A stretch of 64,000 nt of DNA from Aureispira sp. CCB-QB1. GTDB taxonomy: Bacteria; Bacteroidota; Bacteroidia; Chitinophagales; Saprospiraceae. Under the pieces are notes generated by a model that saw nothing but the letters and a program-made list of their open reading frames with translations, was not told where the DNA came from and searched no databases. Shown here piece by piece: positions 25,667 to 35,100 of the stretch (the stretch's first letter is position 1; every line of letters begins with the position of its first letter). The stretch covers positions 1-64,000 of the forward strand of contig NZ_JHBV01000002.1 of the NCBI RefSeq assembly GCF_000724545.1, in the 5' to 3' direction. The position numbers and the translations under genes are program-made.

Positions 25667-28000
25667 ATGGCTAAATTAAAAAAGAATGAACCTCTTCCAT
25701 TAAGACCATCATCACATATCAAAGAAGATGACTCCAAGAGCATTTTCATGGATGCTATTACCCCTTGGATGTTTCAAGGAGCTACAAATAGAGAATATGG
25801 CATAGATGGTTTTGTAGAAATAACCCAAGCTCCAAGCTATTCCGAAGACCAAATAGTAACAGGAAAAAGGTTTTCCATTCAACTAAAGTCTTCAAAATCA
25901 AGTAAATTTAGAAAAGATTTTTTTTCGCTCTCCATTGATGTTCAAAAAATTAATTATTGGCGAAACTCAATAGAACCAATAATGTTAGTTTATGTTGACC
26001 TAAATTCTGAGGTCTGTTATTATCGATGGATTGATGACAATTTAGTACAAGAGCTAAATAATAAAAACCCAAACTGGATAGCTCAACAGACTATAAGCAT
26101 CCGTTTCGTAAAGAATAAAACCATCAATGCAAAATCACTAATTGATATTCAGAAATATGTTCACGCGTGGAAACGTCCTTCAAAAACTGTACTAAATGCA
26201 GGCAGTTATTTTAAGTATAGCAATGAAGCAACTTTGCTAATAAATTCTCTTTCTGATTCTGTAAAAGAACATAAGGTAAATTTTCTTTCTCAACAGCTTG
26301 ACGAACTTATCAAAACAACGAAACAATCAATATATACAATTGCAGTTGTCGGACCGAATAAAGCAGGCAAGAGTACTCTTATAAACACTCTTATACAAAA
26401 AGATATTTCTCCTATTGGACGACTTCCAACCACAGGAATTCCAATTACAATTTTCCCAAGTAGCGAGAACAAGGCAATCGTAACTTTCAAAAATGACAAA
26501 AAAATTGAAGGAAAAGCTAACTCTATCTTTCTACGAGAATACACAACAAAAGATGAAAACCCTGATAATGAAAAAAATGTCAAAATTGTTTCTGTTCAAG
26601 TAGTAAACCCTGTACTTGAACGTGGGCTTGCAATTTGTGATGTCCCAGGATTAGACGACCCCGATGAAGAAATAAGGAAAATAACTAAAACAGCTTTATT
26701 CAATGTAAATGCAATTGTTTATTTGATAAGTGCTGGTTCTTATGCTAGTGGAGACTTTTCAATAAACAATCAAATCATCAAAGACTTAAGCAGTTTAAGT
26801 GGTAGAATGGATAGAATTTTTCTTGTTTTTAATAAAATAGATGCTTTGTCTTCTAATGAATTAGTTGAATTAAAAGAGTATGTGAGTAGGACTCTTAAAC
26901 GTCATAATGTACTAGATTATTTAGCTTCTGACCCAATTTATATTAGTGCCAAGCTCTCATATGAATGTCGTCTTGAAAATCAAAGAGATAGTAAAAACGA
27001 TAGCGTAAAAGAATTAGAAAGCCAAATATGGGAGTATCTATTGAGTAATAACAAAACAGGGCTTCATAATATTCTTGGGAGTTTTGCAGATTGCTTGAAA
27101 CTCATTGAACAAATGCGAACTATAATTAACGCAAGAATGGTCAGTTCAGACAAGAGAGAACATCTTGAAAAAGAGATTCATATCATTTCATCCGAAATTA
27201 AGGGAGTCAATAAGCTTGTCAGAAAAAAACAGAAACAAATCTACCTTACACTTGAGGAGTTTTTAATAAATTCCTTGAATGGATTATTAGATTATCTATA
27301 CAAAGACCTAAGTTCCTATCCTCTTCATAAGCCAATCCCTCAAAATAAAGATATTACAAAGTGGCTTGAAGACAATGCTTTTAAAACGATTTCAGATACA
27401 TATAGATATTTAGATGAGTATATCTATGACTTACAATCAACTATCAACAGTTGGATTTCTAAAAAACTAAAACAAGTAGAGATAGGAATTGAATCTCCTG
27501 AAAACATAATATCAACTCAAATGCCTGAGATAACACGCTTTACTAACCTAATAAGTGTCCATTATTATGACAAAAAAAAGGGATATTTAGGAATATTAGA
27601 ATCATTTTTTGGAGGAGTTGCAACTACCATAGAGAGTGTTTTTACTGCTATTGGGAATATTTTTACGTCTGAAGAAAAAAAACGAAAACAACAGATTAAT
27701 AACATTCTGAAGAACTCAAAACGTAGTTTTGATAATATTGCTAAGGATTGCTTATTAAACCTAAACAAGCATTTATTGAGCAAGTGTAATTTCATGGAAG
27801 AAAAATCTTTAGATAGAGCTAGAGTGTATTTAGGGGAACTATCAGAGCAGTTAAAAGATTTGGATAAACCAATTTCTAAATCCGAAAAGAAGAACTACAA
27901 TTGCTTCATAGAAAAAGTCTCAAAACTAGAATTAGAAATCCAAAGTAATTTATCCAATTTAAAGGATTACACTAATTGGATTGATGATGATATAAATTAG
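25667..28000 (+). CDS. DUF4365 nuclease-like domain fused to a dynamin-family GTPase
   Basis: 777 residues from the ATG at 25667; a TTG at 25655 would add four. Residues 20-150 form a DUF4365-type PD-(D/E)XK-like domain: EYGIDG with Asp47, then FSIQLKSS with Gln72-x-Lys74. A dynamin-like GTPase follows: P-loop GPNKAGKST (about 229), the switch Thr in GRLPTTGIPI, DVPGLDDPD (about 324) and NKID (about 388). A long helical stalk completes it, with a Gly-rich hydrophobic segment at about 638-662 (LGILESFFGGVATTIESVFT) that could insert into membrane. Bacterial dynamins remodel or sense membranes and several act in antiphage defence; fusion to a nuclease-type domain suggests infection-triggered activity (inference). 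First gene of a three-gene operon. Confidence 0.78.
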   Translation: MAKLKKNEPLPLRPSSHIKEDDSKSIFMDAITPWMFQGATNREYGIDGFVEITQAPSYSEDQIVTGKRFSIQLKSSKSSKFRKDFFSLSIDVQKINYWRNSIEPIMLVYVDLNSEVCYYRWIDDNLVQELNNKNPNWIAQQTISIRFVKNKTINAKSLIDIQKYVHAWKRPSKTVLNAGSYFKYSNEATLLINSLSDSVKEHKVNFLSQQLDELIKTTKQSIYTIAVVGPNKAGKSTLINTLIQKDISPIGRLPTTGIPITIFPSSENKAIVTFKNDKKIEGKANSIFLREYTTKDENPDNEKNVKIVSVQVVNPVLERGLAICDVPGLDDPDEEIRKITKTALFNVNAIVYLISAGSYASGDFSINNQIIKDLSSLSGRMDRIFLVFNKIDALSSNELVELKEYVSRTLKRHNVLDYLASDPIYISAKLSYECRLENQRDSKNDSVKELESQIWEYLLSNNKTGLHNILGSFADCLKLIEQMRTIINARMVSSDKREHLEKEIHIISSEIKGVNKLVRKKQKQIYLTLEEFLINSLNGLLDYLYKDLSSYPLHKPIPQNKDITKWLEDNAFKTISDTYRYLDEYIYDLQSTINSWISKKLKQVEIGIESPENIISTQMPEITRFTNLISVHYYDKKKGYLGILESFFGGVATTIESVFTAIGNIFTSEEKKRKQQINNILKNSKRSFDNIAKDCLLNLNKHLLSKCNFMEEKSLDRARVYLGELSEQLKDLDKPISKSEKKNYNCFIEKVSKLELEIQSNLSNLKDYTNWIDDDIN

Positions 28001-28045
28001 AAGCTAGATATTCCAATAATAACTCAAAACAAATAAGCAAACAAA

Positions 28046-30001
28046 ATGGATATACCCTTAATAGAATATGAAGAGGCAAAAGAAGACTTGAAAAAACAGA
28101 AAGACTTAGGTGATTTGATAAGTAATGCTTTAAAACTGGGGATTAATCAAAAAAAATTCACCTTTTCAAAAACACAAGTGGAGTCGAAGTATAAAAAATT
28201 GATTGACTCAAAACTATTGCAATTTAACGATAGAGCTAATCATTACACCTTTGATTTTGAATCGCCTCTAATCTATATCAAATCTATAGAATATGCTAAT
28301 AATTTATTAAAAAGGAATCCATCTAATAATCCATATGATGCTATAACTTTTGCTAATGAATTTCTTGATGAGATAAAGAAACCACGCACTAATTATAATT
28401 GGTTCACAACAACTTTTAGTAGAAATATTAGGTTTTACATGTTATTAGAATGTGAAAATTATTTTATTAATAATTTTGACGAACTTAAAAACTTGCTTAC
28501 AAAGGAACAAGAACATCGTTCCTCTGCATTTGATGTAAAACTATATATTGATGATGTTGTTCCCTATTACAACTTGACTACAGAACAATTTTGGGAATTA
28601 TCTAATTCTATTTCTTTAACAAATGATAAAGACCGTTACATTGCCAATAATATTATAACGACTGTTGCAGGAAGGTCACAAGAACGAGCAAAAGAATTTC
28701 TTAAAATTATTAAAAAAGGGAGTAATGATTCAGAATATAAAGTTCCTGTAATCATAAAGTTATCAAAATTTGACTACAACACTGCATTACAAGAAAGTCT
28801 GAAGTTGTTAAACAATAGACAATCAGAATCTCTAGGGCTGCAATGTATTTGTAGACTTTATTATCCTAGCACAAAAGAACTCTTATATGTATATAACCTT
28901 ATAAAAGACCATACTTCACAAGAAATCGAATACATTGTAGAATTGCCAATGGCTTATAGTAATTTCATGGAACATGATTTCACAACTAGAGAATTAAGAG
29001 ATAATGTCATAAATGAATTTAAAACGCTGATTATACACGATGACACGAGAGTTGTTAATGCAGCGATTTATTGGATTTCAAGTATCACTGAGTACGAAGA
29101 GGAAAGGATTGATTTTCTATTTCAGTTAGTTCAAAGAGATATTCCTGTTGATTTCCGAATGTATTTTAGAAAATTTTCAGACCCTTCTTATTTATTTCGA
29201 TTTGTCCAAGGATATTATCTCGCCCTAAAACTTAGTGCCAATATAAAGCTATTTAAGCCTGCTTTTGATTCTTTAGAATCAAAACACCCTCAGAAGTTCT
29301 ATAAAAATCTAACTGAGTTGATTTCAAACGACATTGGATTGATAAGAAAAGCTGGGCTTGATTTAATTACTTCTAAAACCTCAGGAGCATATAACCTAGA
29401 CCTCTTAATATTAGATGAAAAAAGGCAGGTTATCGTCATTGATGCATTACTTTCAGTGCCTTTTCAAATTGAGAAGACACTACCTATAGTTCTTCAACTA
29501 AGGAATAGTCAATTCCAAATTGTAAGAGATTTTTTATATCAAAATCTAAAACAGTTAATATTTGCATATCAAGGGGTAATTATTGAATTACTTGAATCTA
29601 GTCTTGACAAGACAGTTCCAAGTGATTTAGATTTACTTTCAAAAATTCAAAGAGTTTGGACTAAGTACAAAAAAATCCTAAAAACAAAGAAGGGGTTATT
29701 AGAGCTTAATCCATTTATAAATCAGAAACGATATGCTGAAATGTACTACAGAGAGGAAAGAGAGTTCAATACAGAAAAAACTGAAGAAGCTCGAAAGAAT
29801 AGCACTATGATACAAATGGGGTTAGTCAATGAAATATCTGTTATTAGAGGTTGTGCTTTCAAAAGTGAAGGTAGTAATAGGATAACTAAACTCACGACTA
29901 TAGAACAAATAACATATAGAGATAAAAGGTATTTCATAAACCCATCTGTTTATGAAGCCACATACAGAACTCAAATTTTGTTCAAAAATTACAAACCCTA
30001 A
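28046..30001 (+). CDS. Unrecognised 651-aa helical-repeat protein, middle gene of the defence operon
   Basis: 651 residues with no signal peptide or transmembrane helix. Residues 1-75 are charged and could form a winged-helix-like module (FTFSKTQVESKYKKLIDSKL). From about 90 to 520 helices are arranged like HEAT/ARM repeats (for example the pairs around NFMEHDFTTRELRDNVINEF and LTELISNDIGLIRKAGLDLI). The last 70 residues look beta-rich. No catalytic motif. It lies 45 bp after the GTPase gene and 8 bp before the PD-(D/E)XK gene, so it is probably a scaffold or sensor joining the two. Family unknown to me. Confidence 0.6.
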   Translation: MDIPLIEYEEAKEDLKKQKDLGDLISNALKLGINQKKFTFSKTQVESKYKKLIDSKLLQFNDRANHYTFDFESPLIYIKSIEYANNLLKRNPSNNPYDAITFANEFLDEIKKPRTNYNWFTTTFSRNIRFYMLLECENYFINNFDELKNLLTKEQEHRSSAFDVKLYIDDVVPYYNLTTEQFWELSNSISLTNDKDRYIANNIITTVAGRSQERAKEFLKIIKKGSNDSEYKVPVIIKLSKFDYNTALQESLKLLNNRQSESLGLQCICRLYYPSTKELLYVYNLIKDHTSQEIEYIVELPMAYSNFMEHDFTTRELRDNVINEFKTLIIHDDTRVVNAAIYWISSITEYEEERIDFLFQLVQRDIPVDFRMYFRKFSDPSYLFRFVQGYYLALKLSANIKLFKPAFDSLESKHPQKFYKNLTELISNDIGLIRKAGLDLITSKTSGAYNLDLLILDEKRQVIVIDALLSVPFQIEKTLPIVLQLRNSQFQIVRDFLYQNLKQLIFAYQGVIIELLESSLDKTVPSDLDLLSKIQRVWTKYKKILKTKKGLLELNPFINQKRYAEMYYREEREFNTEKTEEARKNSTMIQMGLVNEISVIRGCAFKSEGSNRITKLTTIEQITYRDKRYFINPSVYEATYRTQILFKNYKP

Positions 30002-30009
30002 CTTTTCAA

Positions 30010-31722
30010 ATGAAACAAATAATAGTAAGAGAATATTTAGAATCATTGAAAGAAGATGGAGAATTAGACCTTATTTTTCCATTATTATTAGAAACCTTAG
30101 ATTTCCAAATAGTCACAAGAGCTAAAGAATATAAAGGACATAAGCAATATGGAAAAGATATTATTGCCTACGGAACAGACCCTTATGATAATATAAAAAA
30201 ACGTTTCTATTTTGAGTTAAAAGGAGGGAGAGCACGTCATATTAATGCTAAGAATTATGCAGGAGACGATGGAATAAGAATGTCCCTTGTTGAAGCTATT
30301 GACAGGGATTTTTCTGATAATTCTATTGAAGGGTTCAATGAACTTCCAATAAAAATAGTAATAGTCCACAATGGCATTCTTCAGCCTGACGTTAGTGAAA
30401 CTTTTGATGGGTTTATAAAAAAGAATTTTCCTAACGGAGAATCCCACTTTGCTAGATGGGGAATTTCTACATTAACTAAATTATTCTCAGAGTATTTATT
30501 TAATGAATATTTACTGACTAATGAAGAGAATATTAGGCTTTTCAAGCGTATGTTGGTTTTTATGGATGTCCCTGAAAATAGCCAAAGAGATTTTTATATT
30601 CTAGTCAATAATCTTATTTCGAATACTAAGGTAGGCAAACTTAATAAAAACAATTTTCCTGTACACCTAACAAGATTTTTTGAAACTTTAAAATTGATAG
30701 GGTTAATAACACATCAATATTCTAAAGAAGCTAACAATTTAGAAATAAGCAAAAACTGTGTTACATTTTTAGTTCTACAAACATGGTATTGGATTCTTTC
30801 GAAAAAGATAGAATCGGATAATAGAATAATCTCAAAGTTTAAAGAACTTATGCATTTGCACAAAGTTATATTAGATGAATATTTTGCAAAAATGTTACCA
30901 ATAGCTATCTCAGAGTATGGTTTGTATTCTGAAAGTGGTGGAAGATATGAGCAAATAGGCTTTCCAATAAGATGTATGGATTTTGTTAAATACCTCATTT
31001 ATTGGTTCTCTAGCATGACAGAAGAAGAGAAACAAGAATCTAACTCCGTTGAAACTTTAACAACTATTATTAATAACAATGATGGATGTTATCGCCCTTT
31101 GCTTGACAATCATTCTATATCTGTATTTCTTATTATTCAATTTTATATTGAGAATGGAGATACAAAAAATGCAAGAGTATATTTAATAAAAGTGTTTGAC
31201 CAAATTCTTCTCAACCAAAAATATAGCAAGATTTTTCCTGATGGGAATAATAATCCTGAATCGCTAATTAGGCTTATTATCAAAGGAGAAAAAAGTATTT
31301 ATTATGAAGACACAGGGTCAATGTTAGTTGGTATGTTGTTTGAATTTTTAGCTCTCTTCGATATGAAAGAGGAGTATGATGCATTAAAAGGCAAATTTGC
31401 TGATATTGAACTTTCTACATACATCCCTTTCACAGATAAAATGCTTACCCAGTACCTTCCTGAATTAAAAGAATCACATGAAGAGACCCTTTTTAAGCGA
31501 GAGATGTATAGAGAGGGCTTCCAGTCAGAAATTCGCTTAGAAGCAGAATTTGAAAGCTTTAAACATAAGACTTTTAAGAAGGATGAATATTCAATAAGCT
31601 ATAAAACAAAAAAATTAGGTTTTGGTAAATTAATAGACTTAGCACATATACACTATAATACGCCTTTTTTCCCTAAAAAGTGGAGAGGGTTAATGGGGGG
31701 GAATCCAACCAAAGCCCTTTAA
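30010..31722 (+). CDS. PD-(D/E)XK nuclease-like protein, third gene of the defence operon
   Basis: 570 residues. The N-terminal 170 residues have the layout of a restriction-endonuclease fold: a helix with Glu, then YGKDI (Asp50), then FYFELKGG (Glu69-x-Lys71), then alternating helices and strands (IKIVIVHNG). The D-x18-E-x-K core is consistent with an active nuclease. Residues 200-570 are helical and unrecognised, possibly contacting the middle protein. It starts 8 bp after the previous stop, so translation is probably coupled. The operon thus carries nuclease-type folds at both ends. Confidence 0.65.
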   Translation: MKQIIVREYLESLKEDGELDLIFPLLLETLDFQIVTRAKEYKGHKQYGKDIIAYGTDPYDNIKKRFYFELKGGRARHINAKNYAGDDGIRMSLVEAIDRDFSDNSIEGFNELPIKIVIVHNGILQPDVSETFDGFIKKNFPNGESHFARWGISTLTKLFSEYLFNEYLLTNEENIRLFKRMLVFMDVPENSQRDFYILVNNLISNTKVGKLNKNNFPVHLTRFFETLKLIGLITHQYSKEANNLEISKNCVTFLVLQTWYWILSKKIESDNRIISKFKELMHLHKVILDEYFAKMLPIAISEYGLYSESGGRYEQIGFPIRCMDFVKYLIYWFSSMTEEEKQESNSVETLTTIINNNDGCYRPLLDNHSISVFLIIQFYIENGDTKNARVYLIKVFDQILLNQKYSKIFPDGNNNPESLIRLIIKGEKSIYYEDTGSMLVGMLFEFLALFDMKEEYDALKGKFADIELSTYIPFTDKMLTQYLPELKESHEETLFKREMYREGFQSEIRLEAEFESFKHKTFKKDEYSISYKTKKLGFGKLIDLAHIHYNTPFFPKKWRGLMGGNPTKAL

Positions 31723-31773
31723 ATGCTTGTTCAATTCTACTAGTCTTTCTCAGTTAAAATTAAAATAGGGAGA

Positions 31774-32078
31774 TTCAGGAGTAAAACAAATGTGTTTGTT
31801 TTGGTGCTTCTAATACTTATTTTACAACAAAAACATTGAATACAAGCCTATTAAGAGCTTATAAACACACCTACACACAATCAGAAATAATTTGTTGTTG
31901 AATCTTAAAGAAGCCATTACCCTGCTTTTGAAGCAAAACCTTTAAAAGCGGGGTACGAATTAAAATTCCCAAAGTAGGCATTATGAGCAAAAAACAATAA
32001 TGTTTGCTTTAAATAAACAATTATCAATTGCTTATAAAGCAAAATAATCTTAAATTAATATTTTGTTTTACTCCTGAA
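31774..32078. mobile_element. Non-coding element with 17-bp perfect terminal inverted repeats
   Basis: TTCAGGAGTAAAACAAA (31774-31790) and its exact reverse complement (32062-32078) bound 305 bp without an ORF, in the gap between two convergent defence genes. Inside, TACCCTGCTTTT and AAAAGCGGGGTA (31918-31955) form a 12-bp stem. It fits a MITE, or a structured RNA or bidirectional termination zone. No obvious target-site duplication is seen. Confidence 0.55.
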
Positions 32079-32156
32079 AGTCCTAAAATATCATCTTCAG
32101 ATATAAAACATGACGCAATATTGTGTATTTAGGGAGTAACTATTATTAATTTTATA

Positions 32157-35100
32157 CTAGATTTTTAACTTATGTTCTTCTAGCCTAAATTCAATTACTC
32201 CATCATCATTAGTTTGGGGTACAATAAATCCCTTTTCAAACTGTTCTAAAGCTTCTTCCCTATAAAATGTATCAAATACTTTTAAGGAAGCGTTGGTGTT
32301 CCCTTCAGGTACTTGGTTTAAGTCAGCATTATAAACCCGATAAATATGATAGTTTTCTTTATTTTCAAGCATGAACTTCCATTCATTTTCAGAAAGATAA
32401 ATTGGCTCATCATACAATCCCCTTGAAGTAGTTTTCACATCAATATAAATGCTTTCACCTTCATTAGTTGTTATCTTAAAATCATAAGGTTCTCCTGAAT
32501 CTTGGATTCCACCAAAGCCATTTTCTATATATACCTTGTTTTTCCACTCAACATTATCAGTATTATTTTCAAATCTCTTTAACAATATATTGTAGACGTA
32601 CTTTTCTCCCCAATTGCCAATCTTCTTTAATTCAGGACTATGATGTCCTCTAGAATGACGAGAATTTTTAGACTTCTCTCTTTTGTTTACAAAATCCTGA
32701 ACATGCTCTTGTTTCAATTGAGATTCATCAGAAGACAGTTGGTCTAGAACTAGAGGTATCATATTTTTTTTCTCCTCTAGTATAAAAATATCATTTCCGA
32801 CAATAATCGAATTTCCAAATTCTATTGATTTTACTTCAATAGTTTTATCAAAGAAAACGCGGTGAGTTATTTTTTTACAAAAATATATTTTAAACCCATG
32901 TTCATTACTCCATTCTTTATAAAAAGTAGCATTGTATTCATTGCCTTCAACCTTATAGGCTGTCATATCCTCTAAAGTCAAACCTAAATAATCACTAACA
33001 CTGGAACATTCAAAATTTGGAAGTATATCATGGCAAACTAAAAGCCCTTTCTTACTTGAACTCAAAACATCAAACACTTCTTTTATTGAAGTTCTAAATT
33101 CCTCCCACTTTTCGGACTTGTACTTATAGAAAGTGTCATCATTCTCTTTTAAATGAATTTTAAAACTGACTTCACCAAAGTCTGTCACATTCGATACTAT
33201 AGGCACATAGTCCTTCGTTGAAGATAATGCAAAAATTCTACCTAAATCGGCTTGATTATCTGTAATAATGTTCTTTGAATGAAGCCACTTCAGCATCCTA
33301 CCATGATTGATAGATTTACTTTTTGTTTCAAAGTCTTGCAAGAGAACACCATCAAAATGTTTCCGAGTAAGATAAACATATGAATTCCAGTTTTTTATAT
33401 TCAAATTAAAGAATATCATTTGTTTTTGAGGAATTCCTGAGAATAGTGCTAAAAACCAATCATCTAACGATTCGTCAGGCAGTAAATACCTTTTATCATT
33501 ATCACTTGTAATATATATTTTAATTCTAGGGCTAAATCCTAGTATTTCCTCCCATTTTATACCATGTACTTGCAACCTCTTATCTTTCTTATTGGGTATC
33601 GGATTTTGCACCCAACTTTTAATTAGGTAAGACATAAACTCCTTTCTCTGCTCAATAGACAAAGATGCTTTAATTGATGGCACATGGAATACTTCTTCTT
33701 CAAAAAAAGGATTTTTAATCAAAACAATCTTATCCTGAATTCGATATGAATTGGCATTTGGAATTAAAATATTTTCTAACTCCTGAAAGGCAGAATCAAA
33801 AATAAAGTCATCCTTTATAAAGTTATAGTTACGTGTGTAACGAACACCATCCTTAATAAATAAATTGCTAGAAGAACCAATTTTCTGAAATTTGAATCCA
33901 TTAAGCAGCTCAATATTTTCTGACTCGTGAGCATAAGCATATAAAAATGCTAATTCATGACTTTTTGTGATTTGTTTAGGTAAAAGAGAATGAATAGTTG
34001 CCAGTTTCATTGGTTTCTCAACTCCTAAGAACTGCTTTAATTTTAAACCTAACAATTCAAACTGCTTAATTATTCCATCTAATAAACCGCTTTTATTAGC
34101 ATATCCTTGTCCCAATACACTTGAAACAGTTAGAATGTCCTCCTCTATTGTCTTCAAGGATATTTTGTTATTCATGTTCACATCCTTAAGACTTTTAGAT
34201 ACTCCTAAACTATCTTCAATCACTATCTTTTCTCTTATTGATATTCTATCAGATACTACTTGCTTATCTTCTGCGGATTGAGCAATTTCCAGCAATTTAT
34301 ACTCCACACTTTTTTCAGTGTAAGAGACACCTTCTTTCAACCTAATTTCAGGTACATAATTGTAGATATACTCCCACTTTATCTGTCTAAGCTCCTTATC
34401 CTTAATACAATGAACAACATCTATAACACTCTGATAATCAATTTTAATTTTCTCTAATAGGGATGTATATATCTCAAAGGGAATTTTTAAACCTATTAAT
34501 CTTAAATCTTCAAAAGTATAGCTCTTGTAAATAGATTGAGGTATCCTATTAAAAACTGATGGGTAGTTTTTTTCTATATATGAGTAGAGTTTTACATAGC
34601 TTACATCATCAAGAGACAAATAATAATTATTAATCTCATCTTGATACATTAACTCATAACCACCATCGTTTATAGCAACAATTTTGAGAAAACTGAATAT
34701 TTTTTCTTGATTCTTTATTGAATACTTTATTAGAGCATCCACTTCGGATTCTGAGTGCTTAGATGTAGATATGTTATTAGCACTTAAATTTTGCAATCTT
34801 TGAAACAAAAAGCTTCCACCTCGAATATATTCTAAACCATCTATATTTTTAATGAATGAATTTAAGAATATAAAATCTTCAAAATTTTGATTTGTTATTA
34901 TAAAGCCTAACTTCTCAAGCTCTGCTCTAATCGGAACAATTCTGTTATGATTAAGGATTATTGACTTGTTCTCTACTATATCGTTAAGTGAGTATAATTT
35001 ATCCTTACCTTTAATAAATTTTATGTTTTTAAATATTTCTTTAAATTCTGACGACTGCTCATTCTTCCATTGGCTCTCAATTAATTTAATAAACTCAGGA

